From positions 723,088-787,087 of the forward strand of contig BCIA01000005.1 of NCBI GenBank assembly GCA_001599815.1: a DNA stretch of 64,000 nt, given 5' to 3'. Source of the stretch: Furcasterigmium furcatum (taxonomy: Eukaryota > Ascomycota > Sordariomycetes > Glomerellales > Plectosphaerellaceae). The translations under genes were made by a program, and so were the position numbers. The notes below the pieces were generated by a model that searched no databases, was not told where the DNA came from, and saw nothing but the letters and a program-made list of their open reading frames with translations. This document shows, piece after piece, positions 40,379-52,084 of this stretch. Positions within the stretch are counted from its first letter, which is position 1, and each line of letters starts with the position of its first letter.

Positions 40379-41209
40379 ATGAGGCTGCCGGGCGTGGCTC
40401 TGATCACCGGCGCAGGCGGCACCGGCATCGGCGCCGCCGTCGCCAGGGCGTTTTCTCGTGCCGGATGCTCCAGATTCGCCATCACGGACATCAACGGGCC
40501 GTCCCTGGCCGGGACCGAGGCGTCCATCCTGGAAATAAACCCTAGCGCCAAGGTCTTCACCCGCGCTGGCGATGTGTCCGACGACGACTTCATGGCCTCC
40601 TTCACTAAGGAAGCGGTAGAAGTGTTCGGACGGCTCGACTATGGTGTCAACTGCGCAGGTGTCCTGGGAGACTCTCTGCGGTCACATGAAACCTCGACGG
40701 CGTCCTTCGACCGCGTCACTCGCATAAACTACAAGGGGACGTGGCTATCATCGCGGGCTCAGTTGAATCAGATGGTCCGGCAAGACCCTCTGCCGGATCA
40801 CCCGAAGCAAAGGGGCGCCATTGTCAACATTGCGAGCCAGCTCGGCATCGTCGCGCGCCCAACTGCAGGTCAGTATTACTTGTCTGTGTATGTAACTCAA
40901 GCTCACTGCTCAGCGCCGTACTGTGCGTCCAAGGCGGCGGTCATCAACATGACGCGGTCCGATGCAATCGACTACTCCAAAGACGGCATTCGGATCAACT
41001 GTGTCTGCCCCGGGGTGATCGAGACGCCCATGACGACCGGCAGCGATGAGATTGTCGAGCGACTGAAGCCGGCGGTGCAGATTGCGCCAATGGGTCGAAT
41101 GGGCACGCCGGATGAGGTTGCTGATGCGGTCATCTTCCTGTGCTCCGGGAACGCCTCGTTCATCCAGGGCCATGCCTTGGTCGTCGATGGGGGTTATACT
41201 ATCAATTAG
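40379..41209 (+). CDS. Classical short-chain dehydrogenase/reductase
   Basis: Two exons, 40379-40868 and 40914-41209, give 261 aa. The 45-nt intron is in frame and stop-free (GTCAGT/CTCAG). Its removal puts TA directly before APYCASKAAV, the normal spacing between the catalytic Ser strand and the Tyr-x3-Lys motif. Marks of the classical family: TGAGGTGIG for cofactor binding, NCAG in place of NNAG, NIASQLG with the Ser, YCASK, CPGVIETPM, and a C-terminus ending VVDGGYTIN. An Asp after the second beta strand (ITDINGP) suggests NAD(H) preference. It lies just downstream of a Gfo/Idh/MocA oxidoreductase on the same strand, which suggests two dehydrogenation steps in one small-molecule pathway. 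The substrate cannot be told from sequence. Confidence 0.9.
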   Translation: MRLPGVALITGAGGTGIGAAVARAFSRAGCSRFAITDINGPSLAGTEASILEINPSAKVFTRAGDVSDDDFMASFTKEAVEVFGRLDYGVNCAGVLGDSLRSHETSTASFDRVTRINYKGTWLSSRAQLNQMVRQDPLPDHPKQRGAIVNIASQLGIVARPTAGQYYLSVYVTQAHCSAPYCASKAAVINMTRSDAIDYSKDGIRINCVCPGVIETPMTTGSDEIVERLKPAVQIAPMGRMGTPDEVADAVIFLCSGNASFIQGHALVVDGGYTIN

Positions 41210-41697
41210 GGGCTGGTAGTTCCGCGGTGATTCTGCGATGCATGTTTGTGTAAATCGATGTCAACTGACTCAACTCGAGGTGGCTCGTAGCCTTTAGGCG
41301 AGGCATTGGCGCAGATTCTGAGAGTGGAGTGGAAGGGAGAAGAAACATGACTTGAACACCGAGACTCAGAGTCGGTTGATGGGATGATTTGACAGACAAT
41401 TCCATGCATGAGTGAGAGAGAGGAAGGAAGGACCAGCAGGTGCTCCTCCTCGATGCTGACTCTTGGCAATTGGCTGTGCTTGCACGGACCATCGACCCCG
41501 CTGACGCGACTCCCTCCGAGTCCCTGCTCCGTCTCTGTCCCTGTCACCGTCTCATCTCCCAGACACTTCCTCACCAGGCAACGACACAACCTCCCTCTCC
41601 GTTACTGAGCACGACAGTCGAACCAGCGTGCGTGCCAGTAGCATCCCAATCCTCCCTGCCAGCTCGCGCATCGCGCATCACGACTGCAGTCGCCGCA
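41210..41697. other. Intergenic
   Basis: SDR terminator and twinfilin promoter with a CT-rich leader just before the start. Nothing else seen. Confidence 0.5.
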
Positions 41698-42808
41698 ATG
41701 CAGTCCGGAATCTCCGGTACGTCGTCTCCCTATGATCACCCGCGGCCCCTCCCTCTAACACATCCTGGCAGCTTCCCAGGAGCTCATCTCCCAGTTCAAC
41801 GACCTCCTATCGTCCGACTCCCACTTCGGCCTCCTGGCGACGATCGAATCCGAGTCTCTCGTGCCCATTGACCTGCTCTCTCCCACATCCCCATCCGCCT
41901 CCTTCACCGAGAACCTGTCGACGTTGACCCCGCACCTCAAGCCCAACGAGGCCCTCTACATCATCCTCCGCCGCCATGAGTCCACTCCCAAGCTGATCGC
42001 CGTCTCCTACGTCCCCGACGCCGCCAAGGTCCGGCAGAAGATGCTCTTCGCATCGACTCGACTGACACTCACGCGCGAGCTGGGCAGCGAGCACTTCCGG
42101 GAAACCCTCTTCGTCACCGACGCCGCCGAGCTGACCCCCGCCGGCTTCGCGAAGCACGACGCCCATGTCAAGCTGGACGCGCCGCTGACGGAAGAGGAAC
42201 AGAGCCTGGGCGCCGTCAAGCGGGCAGAGCAGGAGGCCGGCTCTGGCACCGGCGTCAAGGAGATCCACCTCAGCAACCACATGAAGATGCCCCTGGCAGA
42301 AGACGCAATCGCCTCCATGAAGGAGCTCGCCGCGGGCGGACGCAATCTGACAACGCTGGTGCGTTCCCCCTCTTCAATGCGTCTCCCGCACACCAAGCTA
42401 ACCTTGCAGAAAATCAACACCGAGACCGAAGTCGTCGAGCTGGTCCCCTCCACTGATGCGCCCTCCTCCATCCCCGAACTCGTCCAGTCCATCTCCACCG
42501 AGGAGCCCCGATTCACCTTCTACCGCTACGACCATTCGCACAACGGCGAGTCCTCGAGCCCGGTGCTCTTCTTCTACACATACCCGGCGGTGCCCGGCAA
42601 GAAGGCCATCCGGAACCGCATGCTCTACCCCCTCATGAAGCGCGCGGTCCTGACCATCGCCGAGAGCGAGGCCGGCCTGAACGTCGCCGCCAAGTTCGAC
42701 GTGGAAGACCCCAGCGAGGTCACGGAGCAGCTGGTCACGGACGAGCTGCACCCCAAGGTCGAGACGCGGCAGGCGTTCAGCCGCCCCAAGAGGCCGGGCC
42801 GCAGGTGA
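41698..42808 (+). CDS. TWF1: Twinfilin (two ADF-H domains)
   Basis: Three exons, 41698-41716, 41772-42358, 42410-42808, give 334 aa, the expected twinfilin length. The first exon codes for only six residues plus one base (MQSGIS), and the second intron (51 nt) is in frame. Two actin-depolymerising-factor homology domains are visible. The first (residues about 5-140) has ISQFNDLLSSDSHFGLLATIE and KLIAVSYVPDAAKVRQKMLFA, the actin-binding long helix region. The second (about 175-315) has RFTFYRYDH, LFFYTYP and IRNRMLYPLMKRAVL. The basic C-terminus (RPKRPGRR) matches the capping-protein-binding tail of the family. Twinfilin binds ADP-actin monomers and barbed ends and helps turnover at actin patches. 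Confidence is high from overall order and length. Confidence 0.92.
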
Positions 42809-43154
42809 TCGATCGATGAAGAAGAAAACCGTTTTGTTTATGATGCAGGAGCGAAACTGTCCAGGCGTAGGAGCCGGCTCTCCGGGGCCAGAAAGAAATA
42901 TGTACCACCCCAGCCGGCCATTGATGCAGCAGTGCTATGACAGGGAACCAAACCCAATGTGCAGAGATCCGCCCCGTCCTCCCCCTCGGTCAACCGTCCG
43001 TCTGTCCGTCTACAGAACCTTCTCCTTGGGAGAGCCTAGGAAACCCGCATCCCCTTTTTGCGCAACTATACAAGAGGAAGAAAAATTAGATCGTGGTATC
43101 TCGTGCGCCGTCGGCATATCACAACACCCCCCAGCCTCAGGCTTACTGTCCGCC
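42809..43154. other. Convergent 3' intergenic
   Basis: Between the 3' ends of twinfilin and the mitochondrial carrier. No feature seen. Confidence 0.5.
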
Positions 43155-44298
43155 TCACTCCTCGTACTTGCCTCCTGTAAATGCAAAGTTGCTCTTCTCG
43201 AGGTGGTCCTTGATGTATTCGTAGACGGTAAATGTGACGGCCTGTCCGGGCGCGACGCGCATGATGCGCGGGGTGATGCCCTTGTAGAACGCATGGAATC
43301 CTTCTTGTCTGTGGGGAGAGTCAGCTCGAGAGTTCCCCTGAAGTTACCCGGGGGGAAACACCCACTTGAACATGTCCGCAGAGATCTTGGTGATCCTGCT
43401 CCAGGCGCTCGTGCCGACCTCGGCGGGCGTCTTCTGCAGGCGGGTCTTGATGGTGTCGATGGGCGCGTTGCTCAGGGGTCCCATGGCGCCGCTGACGAGT
43501 CCGATGACGGTCGTCTGCCAGCTGGGGAGGTTGCCGCCCTCGAACTGGGGCTGCCACTCCCGGAGGGTCTCCTTGAAGTAGCTGTACGCGGTGAAGTTGA
43601 CGGCCTGGTTCGAGCCCTGCCGCAGCGCGGTCAGCGAGACGCCGCGGTACAGCGCGCCGAAGCCCTCCTCCTTGACGACGGTGTAGAGCGCGTGCGCGGC
43701 GTTGCGGTACTTGGGCACGTCGAGGGGGTCGGCCATGCTGTGGTGCTGCGCCTGCAGCCGGATCTTGATGACCTCCATCGGCGTCACGACGGCGACGGCC
43801 TCGGTGACACCGGCGGCGAGGCCGGCTGTGCTGTCGTTAGTACCATATACCGGGCGCGCCCCGGGCCGCAGATCTACTCACCGAGGAACGTCCCCCGTCC
43901 GCTGACGACGCCCTGGTCGTTGGCCAGCATCTGCTTGTACGACTCGAAACTGGTGAACCGGATGGCCATCTTGGGCACGATGCCGGTCAGCACGGCGCCG
44001 AGGCCCTTGTACAGCGCCAGCGGCGTCTCCTTCCTGACGATCTCGACGCCCGTGCGGATGAAGCCTCGTTTCGGCGCGCCGGGCACCCTCGCGCGCCGCG
44101 ACAGCTGCATTCGGACCTTGATCGTATCGAGCGGGTGGCAGACGAGCGCCTCCATCATGCCGGCGGCACCGCCGGCTGTATAAGCTGTTAGCTGGGGTGC
44201 AATTCCTCCGCGCGGGCGGTGGCGGTGGGCCACGTACCGATGAGGTTCGTGGCGGCAGTCGGCGGCGTCTTGCCGTCCTTTTTCACCTTGGACGCCAT
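43155..44298 (-). CDS. SFC1: Mitochondrial succinate/fumarate carrier (SFC1/ACR1 type)
   Basis: Four exons, complement(43155-43308, 43366-43825, 43882-44175, 44238-44298), give 322 aa. Three mitochondrial-carrier repeats are visible, each with its Px[DE]xx[KR]x[RK] signature: HPLDTIKVRMQ, TPMEVIKIRLQ and APIDTIKTRLQ. Each repeat is followed by its second half (LYKGLGAVLTG, LYRGVSLTALRQGSNQAVNFTAY, FYKGITPRIMRVAPGQAVTFTVYEYI). The second repeat's RQGSNQAVNF and the third's RVAPGQAVTF patterns match yeast Sfc1, which also has 322 residues. The carrier exchanges cytosolic succinate for mitochondrial fumarate across the inner membrane and is needed for growth on acetate or ethanol through the glyoxylate cycle. 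Intron donors are GTACGT, GTGAGT and GTGGGT, all in phase. Confidence 0.9.
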
Positions 44299-45576
44299 GA
44301 TAGCAGAGAAACTGAGGGTGCGGCAACGAGGAAGTAGGGAGAACACGGAGAGCACAGGGCCCGAGAGAGAGGAAGAGAGAGAATGGAGGATGGTAGCAAA
44401 GTCACAGGGCCGCCGTCAAGAGTTACAAGAGTTCCGAGAAATAAACAGGGTCCAGGACCAGACAGATCACCTCAGCATTCGAGGCGAGCCCAGGGTTAAG
44501 AAGGGCTACGGGCGCCACTACGCATCGCCCAGATGACTCAAGTCTCATCTCTTGTCACTTGACGAGCCATGATCGGATCGGAACTGGACCCTTTCACCCG
44601 CGGCTCTGGGAACCGACCGAGAGTAGCCAGAGAGGGTGGGGGACAAGACAAAGGTGCGGGAAGCTCTGGCATGCTGGGCTGCTTAAGGCGCGGCTCGGCC
44701 TCGACCCCTGGTTGCGAGCTGCGGCAAGGTACCTGTGCTGCGCTTCTTCACCTCCCGGGACCGCCCCTCGGCGCAGCGGAACTTACAAGTGGATGCCGTC
44801 CGCCGTGAGAAATTGCCGGGAGCTCTGACGCCATGTCCCGGCGCATGGGCATCACCGCAGCGGCCGCCTGCTGGATCTGATTGCTTCGATTCGTCCACCA
44901 ATGCGCGGATCTGCTGTCATTCGACCCGCGAAAGCACCTGTCACTCACCCGGCGCAAACTCTCCCAGCTTCTGGCCTGTGATCCCCCGGTGACGTCGTCA
45001 GCCTCTCGAGTCGTTTTTACCGAATGCAAGCCGAGCTTGTGATTTTGCGGGGGAGGGGCCAGGCTAATTCCGGGACAACCTGGTCCGAGCGCGCCCGGAA
45101 CCGGCGCCTCGGTCACCTGAGAGGCTGCCTTTGCCATCGTTTGCCGAGGTCATGCCCGCTTAGTCATCCAGGGACTGACTCCGACGGGTTTGTTAGTGGG
45201 AGTCGAGGCAGCTGGAGACTCACTCTGCAGCAGCCCATCATGTAGTGCGTCGCTGTATGAATCGCATGGTCACACGGGACACCGTTACTGACATGTGAAG
45301 GCGCAAGGCGGGATAAGTAGAAGCCATAGATTTTCGGCAAACACCGGTACCTGAGCCCATAATAAGAGAATATACGGCATTCAAATGCCATGCCGGCTCT
45401 TTTCCCAAACGTCCAGTCCGGTCCAGTCCAGTCCGCCCCCCAAAACAAACGCCGAACACCGATTGCCCCGGTCCCTGCGGACAAATCTAATCCCCAGGCT
45501 GATGGATGATATGACAAGAGAAGAAAGACCATAGATGCAACGCATCCCATCTCCAACAGATCCACACCGGCCGCCC
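44299..45576. other. Promoter region of the mitochondrial carrier and 3' end of scon-2
   Basis: About 1.3 kb. The left part is the carrier promoter and 5' UTR with CCCGAG/GAGAGA-rich leader. The right part is the 3' end of the F-box/WD40 gene. Near 45411-45437 there is a short direct repeat of GTCCAGTCCG type. No gene seen. Confidence 0.5.
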
Positions 45577-48027
45577 TCACGACGGCGTGCCGTACTCCTC
45601 CAGCAGCGGGCCATCGGCCTCGAAACTATATAGACGAACCTCACCGTCCTCGCTGCCGCTCGCCATGTGGCTGTCGCTCAGGCCGACACAGGTCACGGGG
45701 CCCGTGTGGCCCGTGAAAGTCCGCTCACACTTCCCGGAGCGCGGCTCCCAGATCTTCACCATCGAATCGTTCGCGCCGGTCACGAGCCGGAGCGAGTCTC
45801 CCTCGAGACCCCAGATGCCCTCCACGTGGCCGAACATGGTCCGCAGGCACTTTCCAGTCGCGGTGCACCACAGCTATGAAAAAAAGTCAGCACGGGGAAC
45901 GAGCACATCTAGCCGTTACATATGAGTGAGACCTACCTTGACGGTGTTGTCCAGGCCCGCGGACAGGATGTATCGCGGAGGCAGCGGCCTGTTCGGGTAG
46001 TTCGCAAAGGCAGGCCCGTAGGCCGCCCGGTCTTCGTCGTGGCCGACAGGGTCCTGGAAGGACGACCCCAGCGTCGAGGCGTTGTGGACATACGCAGACG
46101 GCGTGCTGCTCCTGGCGCTGGCCACAGAGTTGGCGTCGCCGCTGTCGGCGGCCGGCGGGAGATCCTCGTCCGGCTCGAATTCCTCCGGCATCAGGAGGAT
46201 CTGCTGCACCTGGCCCATGTGGCCCTCGAGGGTCTTGATGCACGTCTTGTGCTCCAGGTCCCATATCTTGATGGTGGTGTCGTCCGAGGCGCTGAAGAGC
46301 ACCTGCGAGACGGGGTCGAGGCGGACATGGTTCACCCAGTCCTCGTGGCCCCGCAGGCAGAACGTCTCCTTGCTGTCAAAGTTGAACACCTTGATGTTCT
46401 TGTCGATGGACCCGGACGCGAGCCACTTGCCGTCGTAGTCGACAGAAATGACCCCCTCGGTGTGGCCGCGGAGCGTCGATACACACTCTCCAGTCTGCCA
46501 GTTCCATACCTTCACCGTGCTGTCGAGGCTGGCCGTGAAGAGCTTGTTATCGACGAACTTGAGGGCGCGGATACCCATGCTGTGGCCGGACAATGTGCGG
46601 ATCTCCTTTCCGGTGTTGATGTCCCAGATCTTGACCTTGGCGTCATAAGAGCCGGTCACGAGGATGTTCTCATCGAACTGAAGGCAGGTCACGCCGTTGT
46701 CATGTCCCTTGAAGGTCTTGATGGCGCAACGGCCAAAGCGCCAGTTTGACCCGACCTTGAAGCGGGCCCTGTACACGCTCTTCCTGTAAAGGTGTTAGTA
46801 ATCCGAGTAAGTTATCATTATCTAAGCGTGGCAACATACCAAGGCACAAACCGCGAGGAAGGGCGGTCAGCCTCGGGGTCGGGTGTGTCACTCGCTCCCG
46901 TGGCACAGACCCTCTTCCTGCTGTCCTCGCGGACGACGAGTTCCCGCTTCCCGGATCCGTTTGTCGTGGACGGTTCGGCACTCTCCTGTCGTTGGTCATC
47001 TTCACTTCGCTTCTGGAGCAACTGCTGCTGTCGCCTCCAGTCTCGCAGCCGTTGACGCTCAAGCAGTGGCAGGCCCCAGCCGCATTTCGTGCACTTGCGG
47101 TGGATGTGCTGCTCGCACATGTGGTGCCAGACGACATCGTCGTCGGCAAGGTTCCTCCACCGCCGGCTCACCTGAGCGGCCTTGCACAGCGAAACGGTGT
47201 CGAGATACCCGAGGACCTTATACGAGAGCTCGACGGGAAGAGCGGCAAGAAAATCAATCTTCAACTGCTCGTGCACCTCTCGTGACACCGTCGAAAGCTG
47301 CGGGAAACAGCACTGGGTGATGATGCCTTGGAGACTGCGCGGGTTAGTGATCGTGTTCCACGAAAGGACGGTCCGTCCGGTCCGTCCGGTCCGAGGAAGC
47401 ACTTACATGAGGTCTCGGTGTTTAGCTGGTGCTGCTGAGAAGAGGGACCACACGTGGGTGATGGCTTGCTGGTCGGCAGTGGGCAGGCGGTCGAGATCCT
47501 GAGAGTCATCAGCCGGATGGTCTACTGGGAAGGGAGGGATATGTATCACACACCTGCTGAATCTTGATCATCTTGTTCTCGTCGGCGGCTCGCCGGCATT
47601 TGGAGTCGGGGCGGTGTCGGTAGCAGAACTTGCTGTTCGGGTCCTTCTCTCTCTTGATCTCCTCGGAGGCCTGGGTCTCTGGTTTTCCGATGGGGGCGTA
47701 GATGCCGGGGATGTGTTCTCGCAGGAACGGCGTCACCGTCTTGGTGTATAGCTCGGTCGGCATGTTGGCGGGCAGCCTTGAGGCGTCCTTCTCGTCGGGT
47801 CGCCGCCTGTCGCAGTTGTCTCTGGAGGGTTGTTGTTGCTCGTAGTGATATTTCTTGGTCACATGGTCGGTGTCGGCTGTGTCTGGTAAGGGGGAAGTGG
47901 GCGGCGGTGAATGCGTGTGAGAGGAGTCGTGTCCATGGCGAGAGCCGGGCCAGTGTCTGCTGCTTGCGTGACTCGGAGGCCCGGCAATGGAATCTGACGT
48001 GCTTAGGTGTTGCATGGCGGGCGACAT
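45577..48027 (-). CDS. scon-2: F-box/WD40 protein SCON-2 / sconB (Met30 type)
   Basis: Five exons, complement(45577-45873, 45937-46783, 46840-47334, 47407-47498, 47554-48027), give 734 aa. A polar, His/Pro-rich N-terminus is followed by DLDRLPTADQQAITHVW, the conserved block before the F-box. The F-box (about 215-265) reads FLAALPVELSYKVLGYLDTVSLCKAAQVSRRW as adjoining segments. A basic linker with KRSEDDQRQESAEP comes next, then seven WD40 repeats, most with a GH...WD/WN pattern (GHDNGVTCLQF, GSYDAKVKIWD, GHTEGVISVDY). A long Ser/Asp insert between repeats five and six (EEFEPDEDLPPAADS) is typical of sconB. The protein is the substrate receptor of an SCF ubiquitin ligase that represses sulfur-acquisition genes by targeting the bZIP activator Cys3/MetR. 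Confidence 0.93.
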
Positions 48028-50324
48028 GTCGAGCTGGGCGCACGACCTCCCTTATGGATGGTCACCGGGGTGCTGGGGAGGGGGAGAGACAGGGCGCAGG
48101 GAGCGAAGACTTGTGTCTGGGGTGGTCTCCCGGCGCCCGGAAGGCGGTGATGTCGAGGGGGAAGCACGAGCGATGGCGTGCTCGGGCAGCGTCAGCAGGG
48201 GAACGGCCAATGCTCGTTCGTATGGCGATCGAGGGTGCGCTGGAGGTGCGATCCGGGGCCGTCGCCCGTCAATGCCGGGGTGCTTGTTGCTTGCTAGGAG
48301 GCAGATCGATGGGGCACGCAATATTCGCAACGGATGTCGTCCCAGGCGGCGGGTGGCACGGGCGCGAGAATCGCAATCAGGGAGTTCGGGGGGCGGACGC
48401 CCGTGATGTCTCGAGATGACAGTGGCGGCGCTTCGTCGGTGATGCGGTCCGCGGTCAGGAAAAGGACGTCGGGAGAATGCGCAAGTCGATGGGTCAATCC
48501 GGGGAGGTTGTAGGTGCCCTGGCGAAGACGAGAGTCCGGTCGAGATGTCGGAATGCTGGCGTGAGAGCGGTGCGTCCAAGTCATAGGAGTCGAGTGGTCG
48601 TTTGGTGCTTTGAGGCGAAAATGGCGTTATCGCTTGGCGGGCGGCGAGCTGGAGGGAACACCGACAGCCGGTGGGCGACAGGCTAGCGGGGGACGGTTGC
48701 GGGGTGGTTGCGGCTGTTAGGGTCGTCCCCGCAGGTTGCAGACAACCGTATCTGCAGGGACATTGCCGGATGGGTCAGGTGCTGACTGACCGACAGATCG
48801 GATTACCTCAGAGTCGGGCGTAGCGGTGCAGCGAGCTGAGATTTTCGGTAAGGATTATAATACTAGATGGATGCCCCATCGCGTGATTCCAAGCTTGTCC
48901 AGGCTCTTCGTATTCCTTTTTCATCTTGCTTCCCTCGATATGACTCATCTGGAAGTTGCATCTCGCCCAAAACCTCACTCCCAAATTTTGGCAAGGCACG
49001 CACTCAGTTTGTCAGCCGGCTCCAGCTGGCATGGAATGGCCATGTCGCGAAATTCGTTACATAGGGATGATGAGTTGGTACAGCGTAAGTTGGATGAGCG
49101 GGCGGCCAACTTAATCGCAAACATGGTTATTCCCATCATCTGAACACCAGTTCACGACACGACATGGCCAATGATTTTCTGGCAGGTAAGGCACCGCCCG
49201 GATCGTCGGAAATAGTTCGCCCCGTCTGATGAGGGTGTGTCAGTCACGCCTTGAGGAGTTGAGGCTCAAGCCAGCCCACATGTTCCCCGGATTGCGTGCT
49301 TTCAGGTGACCTGGGCCTTGCCTCAGTGGCGCGCAGAGAGCCCGACGGCAGACCCTGAATTTCGCCGAGTCCACAGTAGAACTAAGGTAAGGCCAGGGAG
49401 TTCGTAGTACCTAATAGAGCCTCAGCTTCAGTGTCGGCATTACAATTACCTTTCGGTCAAGTTCGCGCTGACACTGTCTGTTCTTTTAGTCACCCCGGTT
49501 CCAGAAGCTTTTCCTCCTAGCGCTAGATTCGCCGTCCCTTCGGCAGCCCGAGGCAACGCCTAGTCCGGGATACCGAAGGACTAAACAGCCACTTCATCAT
49601 GGCCTGGAAACACCCAAAGTCAATTACACCGGGGACCGTGGATTTTCAAGATCCTCTCCCTCGGCGGCTCGGGCGCTTTATAGTGCTGAAGGACATCTCC
49701 CCACGCCTCGCCAGATCCTGAGATAAGAAGGGTCCTGCAGCCCTGCTAATGATCTCTTGGGCCGCGGGTTCAGGACATGGACATCTCCGCGGCACGGCCG
49801 ACGCGGGCTGGACGGCCCACGCCGCCCACCGACGGAAGCTATCGAAGGCTTCTGTGGGGCGAATCCGACCCTGCACCCTTGTTTGAGAAAGCTTTGGTCC
49901 GCTGAAGCTGTTGATGATTCGCCGGGCCATCGGCAGAGAAAAGCCACACTCTGCTTCGAGGCGATAAGGCCGTGCCGATGGACTGATCCAACACGCCTTA
50001 GTGAGCTGCAAACATCTCCGCTCCGTGGATTTGACTCGACCGGAGAATCGCTGGTTGCCACCGCGTTGCTGTGGCCGTGGGAACCCCTCACGATCAGCGG
50101 GCGCCCATTCGTCAATGCATCTCGTCGTTGGTCGCCATGTGGAAGAGGTACGAAGCATTTTTTAGCCCTTTGGGGCAGGTATATAAGCGGCACTGCAGTT
50201 CCACGTTGGATCCATCCCCTCTTCTGTCTCGCCAGGGAACCACTCGACTGCTTCACTGAAAGACAGACGGACAACTGCCGCCGCTCGCCGCCCTTGACTT
50301 GACATCCCCAGCTCACCAGTCAAC
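48028..50324. other. Divergent promoter region between scon-2 and the acid phosphatase
   Basis: 2.3 kb without a supported gene. Frames on both strands (for example 49678-50316 minus and 49757-50302 plus) overlap each other and show no motif. The segment nearest scon-2 is its long 5' UTR and promoter. The right end carries a TATA box at 50180. I see no transposon or RNA gene. Confidence 0.5.
50180..50186 (+). promoter_or_regulatory. TATA box of the acid phosphatase gene
   Basis: TATATAA, 139 bp before the last base preceding the start codon. A CACGTT (Pho4/NUC-1-like) site follows at 50202, but it sits downstream of the TATA box and may be chance. Confidence 0.45.
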
Positions 50325-51814
50325 ATGCCTTCCAAGACTCTGGCCACCCTCGCCTTGATGGCCGGCACTGCTGTTGCCGAGACCGTTCATGGTGTCGTTG
50401 TCTTCAGCCGCCACGGAGACCGTGAGTCTTTACTTCCTTACTCCCCGAAAATACAAGGCTGACCCTCCCAGGTTCCACCAAGTGGTACGGCTCCCAGCAG
50501 CTCACCAGCCTCGGCGCCGAGCAGAACTTCCAGGTCGGCAGCGACTACCGCAGCCGCTACCTCCTGGCGGACTCTCCCCACAGGATCCAGGGCATCTCCG
50601 AGGACCAGTACGTCCGCACCCAGATCTTCGCCAGCGCCCCGGACCAGGCCATCCTCCTCAACACCGCCACCTCCTTCCTCCAGGGCTTCTACCCGCCCCT
50701 GGTCGATCTGGACCCTGAGCTGGCCACCCAGACCCTCAACAACGGCAGCGAGTTCACCAGCCCCCTCGAGGGCTACCAGTACGTCGTCCTCCACGGCATC
50801 AACGACAACTCCCCCGACACCATCTGGATCAAGGGAGATGACGCCTGCCCCGCCTACAAGAACGCCTCCAAGACCTTCCTCCAGAGCGAGGTCTTCGCCG
50901 AGCGCGACGCCGCCACCCGCGACTTCTACGCCAGCTTCTACGACGTCCTGTCCCCCGGCGTCTACAACCTGCAGACCACCAACATGACCTACGCCAAGGC
51001 CTACGACATCTTCGACCTCGTCAACGTCGCCCGCATCCACAACGAGACCTCTGCCGCCCGCAACGTCTCCGACGCGGACCTCTTCCAGCTGCGCACCCTC
51101 GCCGACTCCGCCGAGCTCGGCCTGAACTACAACACCACCCAGAACGACCGCTCCATCGGCGCCGAAACCCTCTCCGGCGGTGTCCTCGCCAAGCTCAAGG
51201 AGACCGTCGAGTCCCAGGGCAAGCTCAAGTTCTCTCTCTTCGCCGGCAGCTACGACACCTTCCTCGCCTTCTTCGGCCGCGCCGGCCTCCTCGACGTCTC
51301 CGACGACTTCTACGGCCTGCCCGAGTACGCCTCCACCATGAGCTTCGAGCTCTACAGCGAGTCCGACTCGGAGGACTTCCCCGCCGAGTCCGACCTGCGC
51401 GTCCGCTTCCTCTTCCGCAACGGCACCGCCGGCGAGCTCACCAACTTCCCCCTCTTCGGCACCGGCGAGGACACCCTTTCCTGGTCCCGCTTCAACACCG
51501 AGATCGACAAGCTCGCCATCTCCGACGTCGGCACCTGGTGCGACCGCTGCTCCTCCGCCGACGACTTCTGCGCCGCCTTCGCCACCGACGATGAGGCCGA
51601 GGGCAGCAGCTCCTCCTCCTCCGGCGGCAGCTCCGGCGGCATGTCCAACGCCGTGGCCGGTGTTATCGGCGCCGTCGTCGCCCTCGCCGTCGCCGGCATC
51701 GTCGGCGCCATCGCCTTCGTCATCCTGCGCAAGCGCAAGTCCGCGGGCGTCAAGGCCGAGAAGGGCAGCACCCGCAGCGGCAGCACCGATCAGACCCCCA
51801 CTGTCGCCGTGTAA
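50325..51814 (+). CDS. Histidine-type acid phosphatase, membrane-anchored
   Basis: Two exons, 50325-50421 and 50472-51814, give 479 aa. A 50-nt intron splits the catalytic motif, which becomes FSRHGDRSTKWYG after splicing: the RHG of histidine acid phosphatases, whose His forms the phospho-enzyme. Signal peptide is MPSKTLATLALMAGTAVA. Several N-glycosylation sequons (NGS, NAS, NMT, NET, NTT) mark an exported protein. Near the C-terminal half, GSYDTFLAFFG occupies the place of the family's usual HD proton-donor motif, with Tyr instead of His; the Asp is kept. After a Ser/Gly-rich spacer there is a transmembrane helix (residues about 430-455: VAGVIGAVVALAVAGIVGAI) and a short basic tail. It would face the cell exterior. 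Codon use is strongly C-ending (TTC, CTC, AAG, GGC), suggesting high expression. Confidence 0.85.
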
Positions 51815-52084
51815 AGTAGAGATGTAGGGAATGTGTCAGGAAGCATGCGACAGCGGAAGCGGAAGCGGGAATCTTGGTTCGGCTCAGAATGTACAGGTCT
51901 TGCTAGTTTTCCAGTGTCACTTCGAATGAAATACCCCCTTGAGCATACATACAGTTCGCTCTCTGAATTTCTTTTTGACCGTGATGCAACGAGGCCGAAG
52001 TTCCACTGCCGCCTCAGAAACAGTGTGTTTCTCTACTGACGACGGACAGCCCCCCAGATTTCGCAAAAAGCCCGCCTCATTCGT

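Noticed and set aside
48621..48630. ATGGCGTTAT, one mismatch from the CYS3 site ATGRYRYCAT, 594 bp upstream of scon-2
   Set aside because: The consensus is degenerate, the match imperfect and single, so chance is a sufficient explanation despite the biologically fitting location.
49678..50316. Overlapping frames on both strands upstream of the acid phosphatase
   Set aside because: They cover the core promoter and TATA box, overlap each other, and show no recognisable motif.
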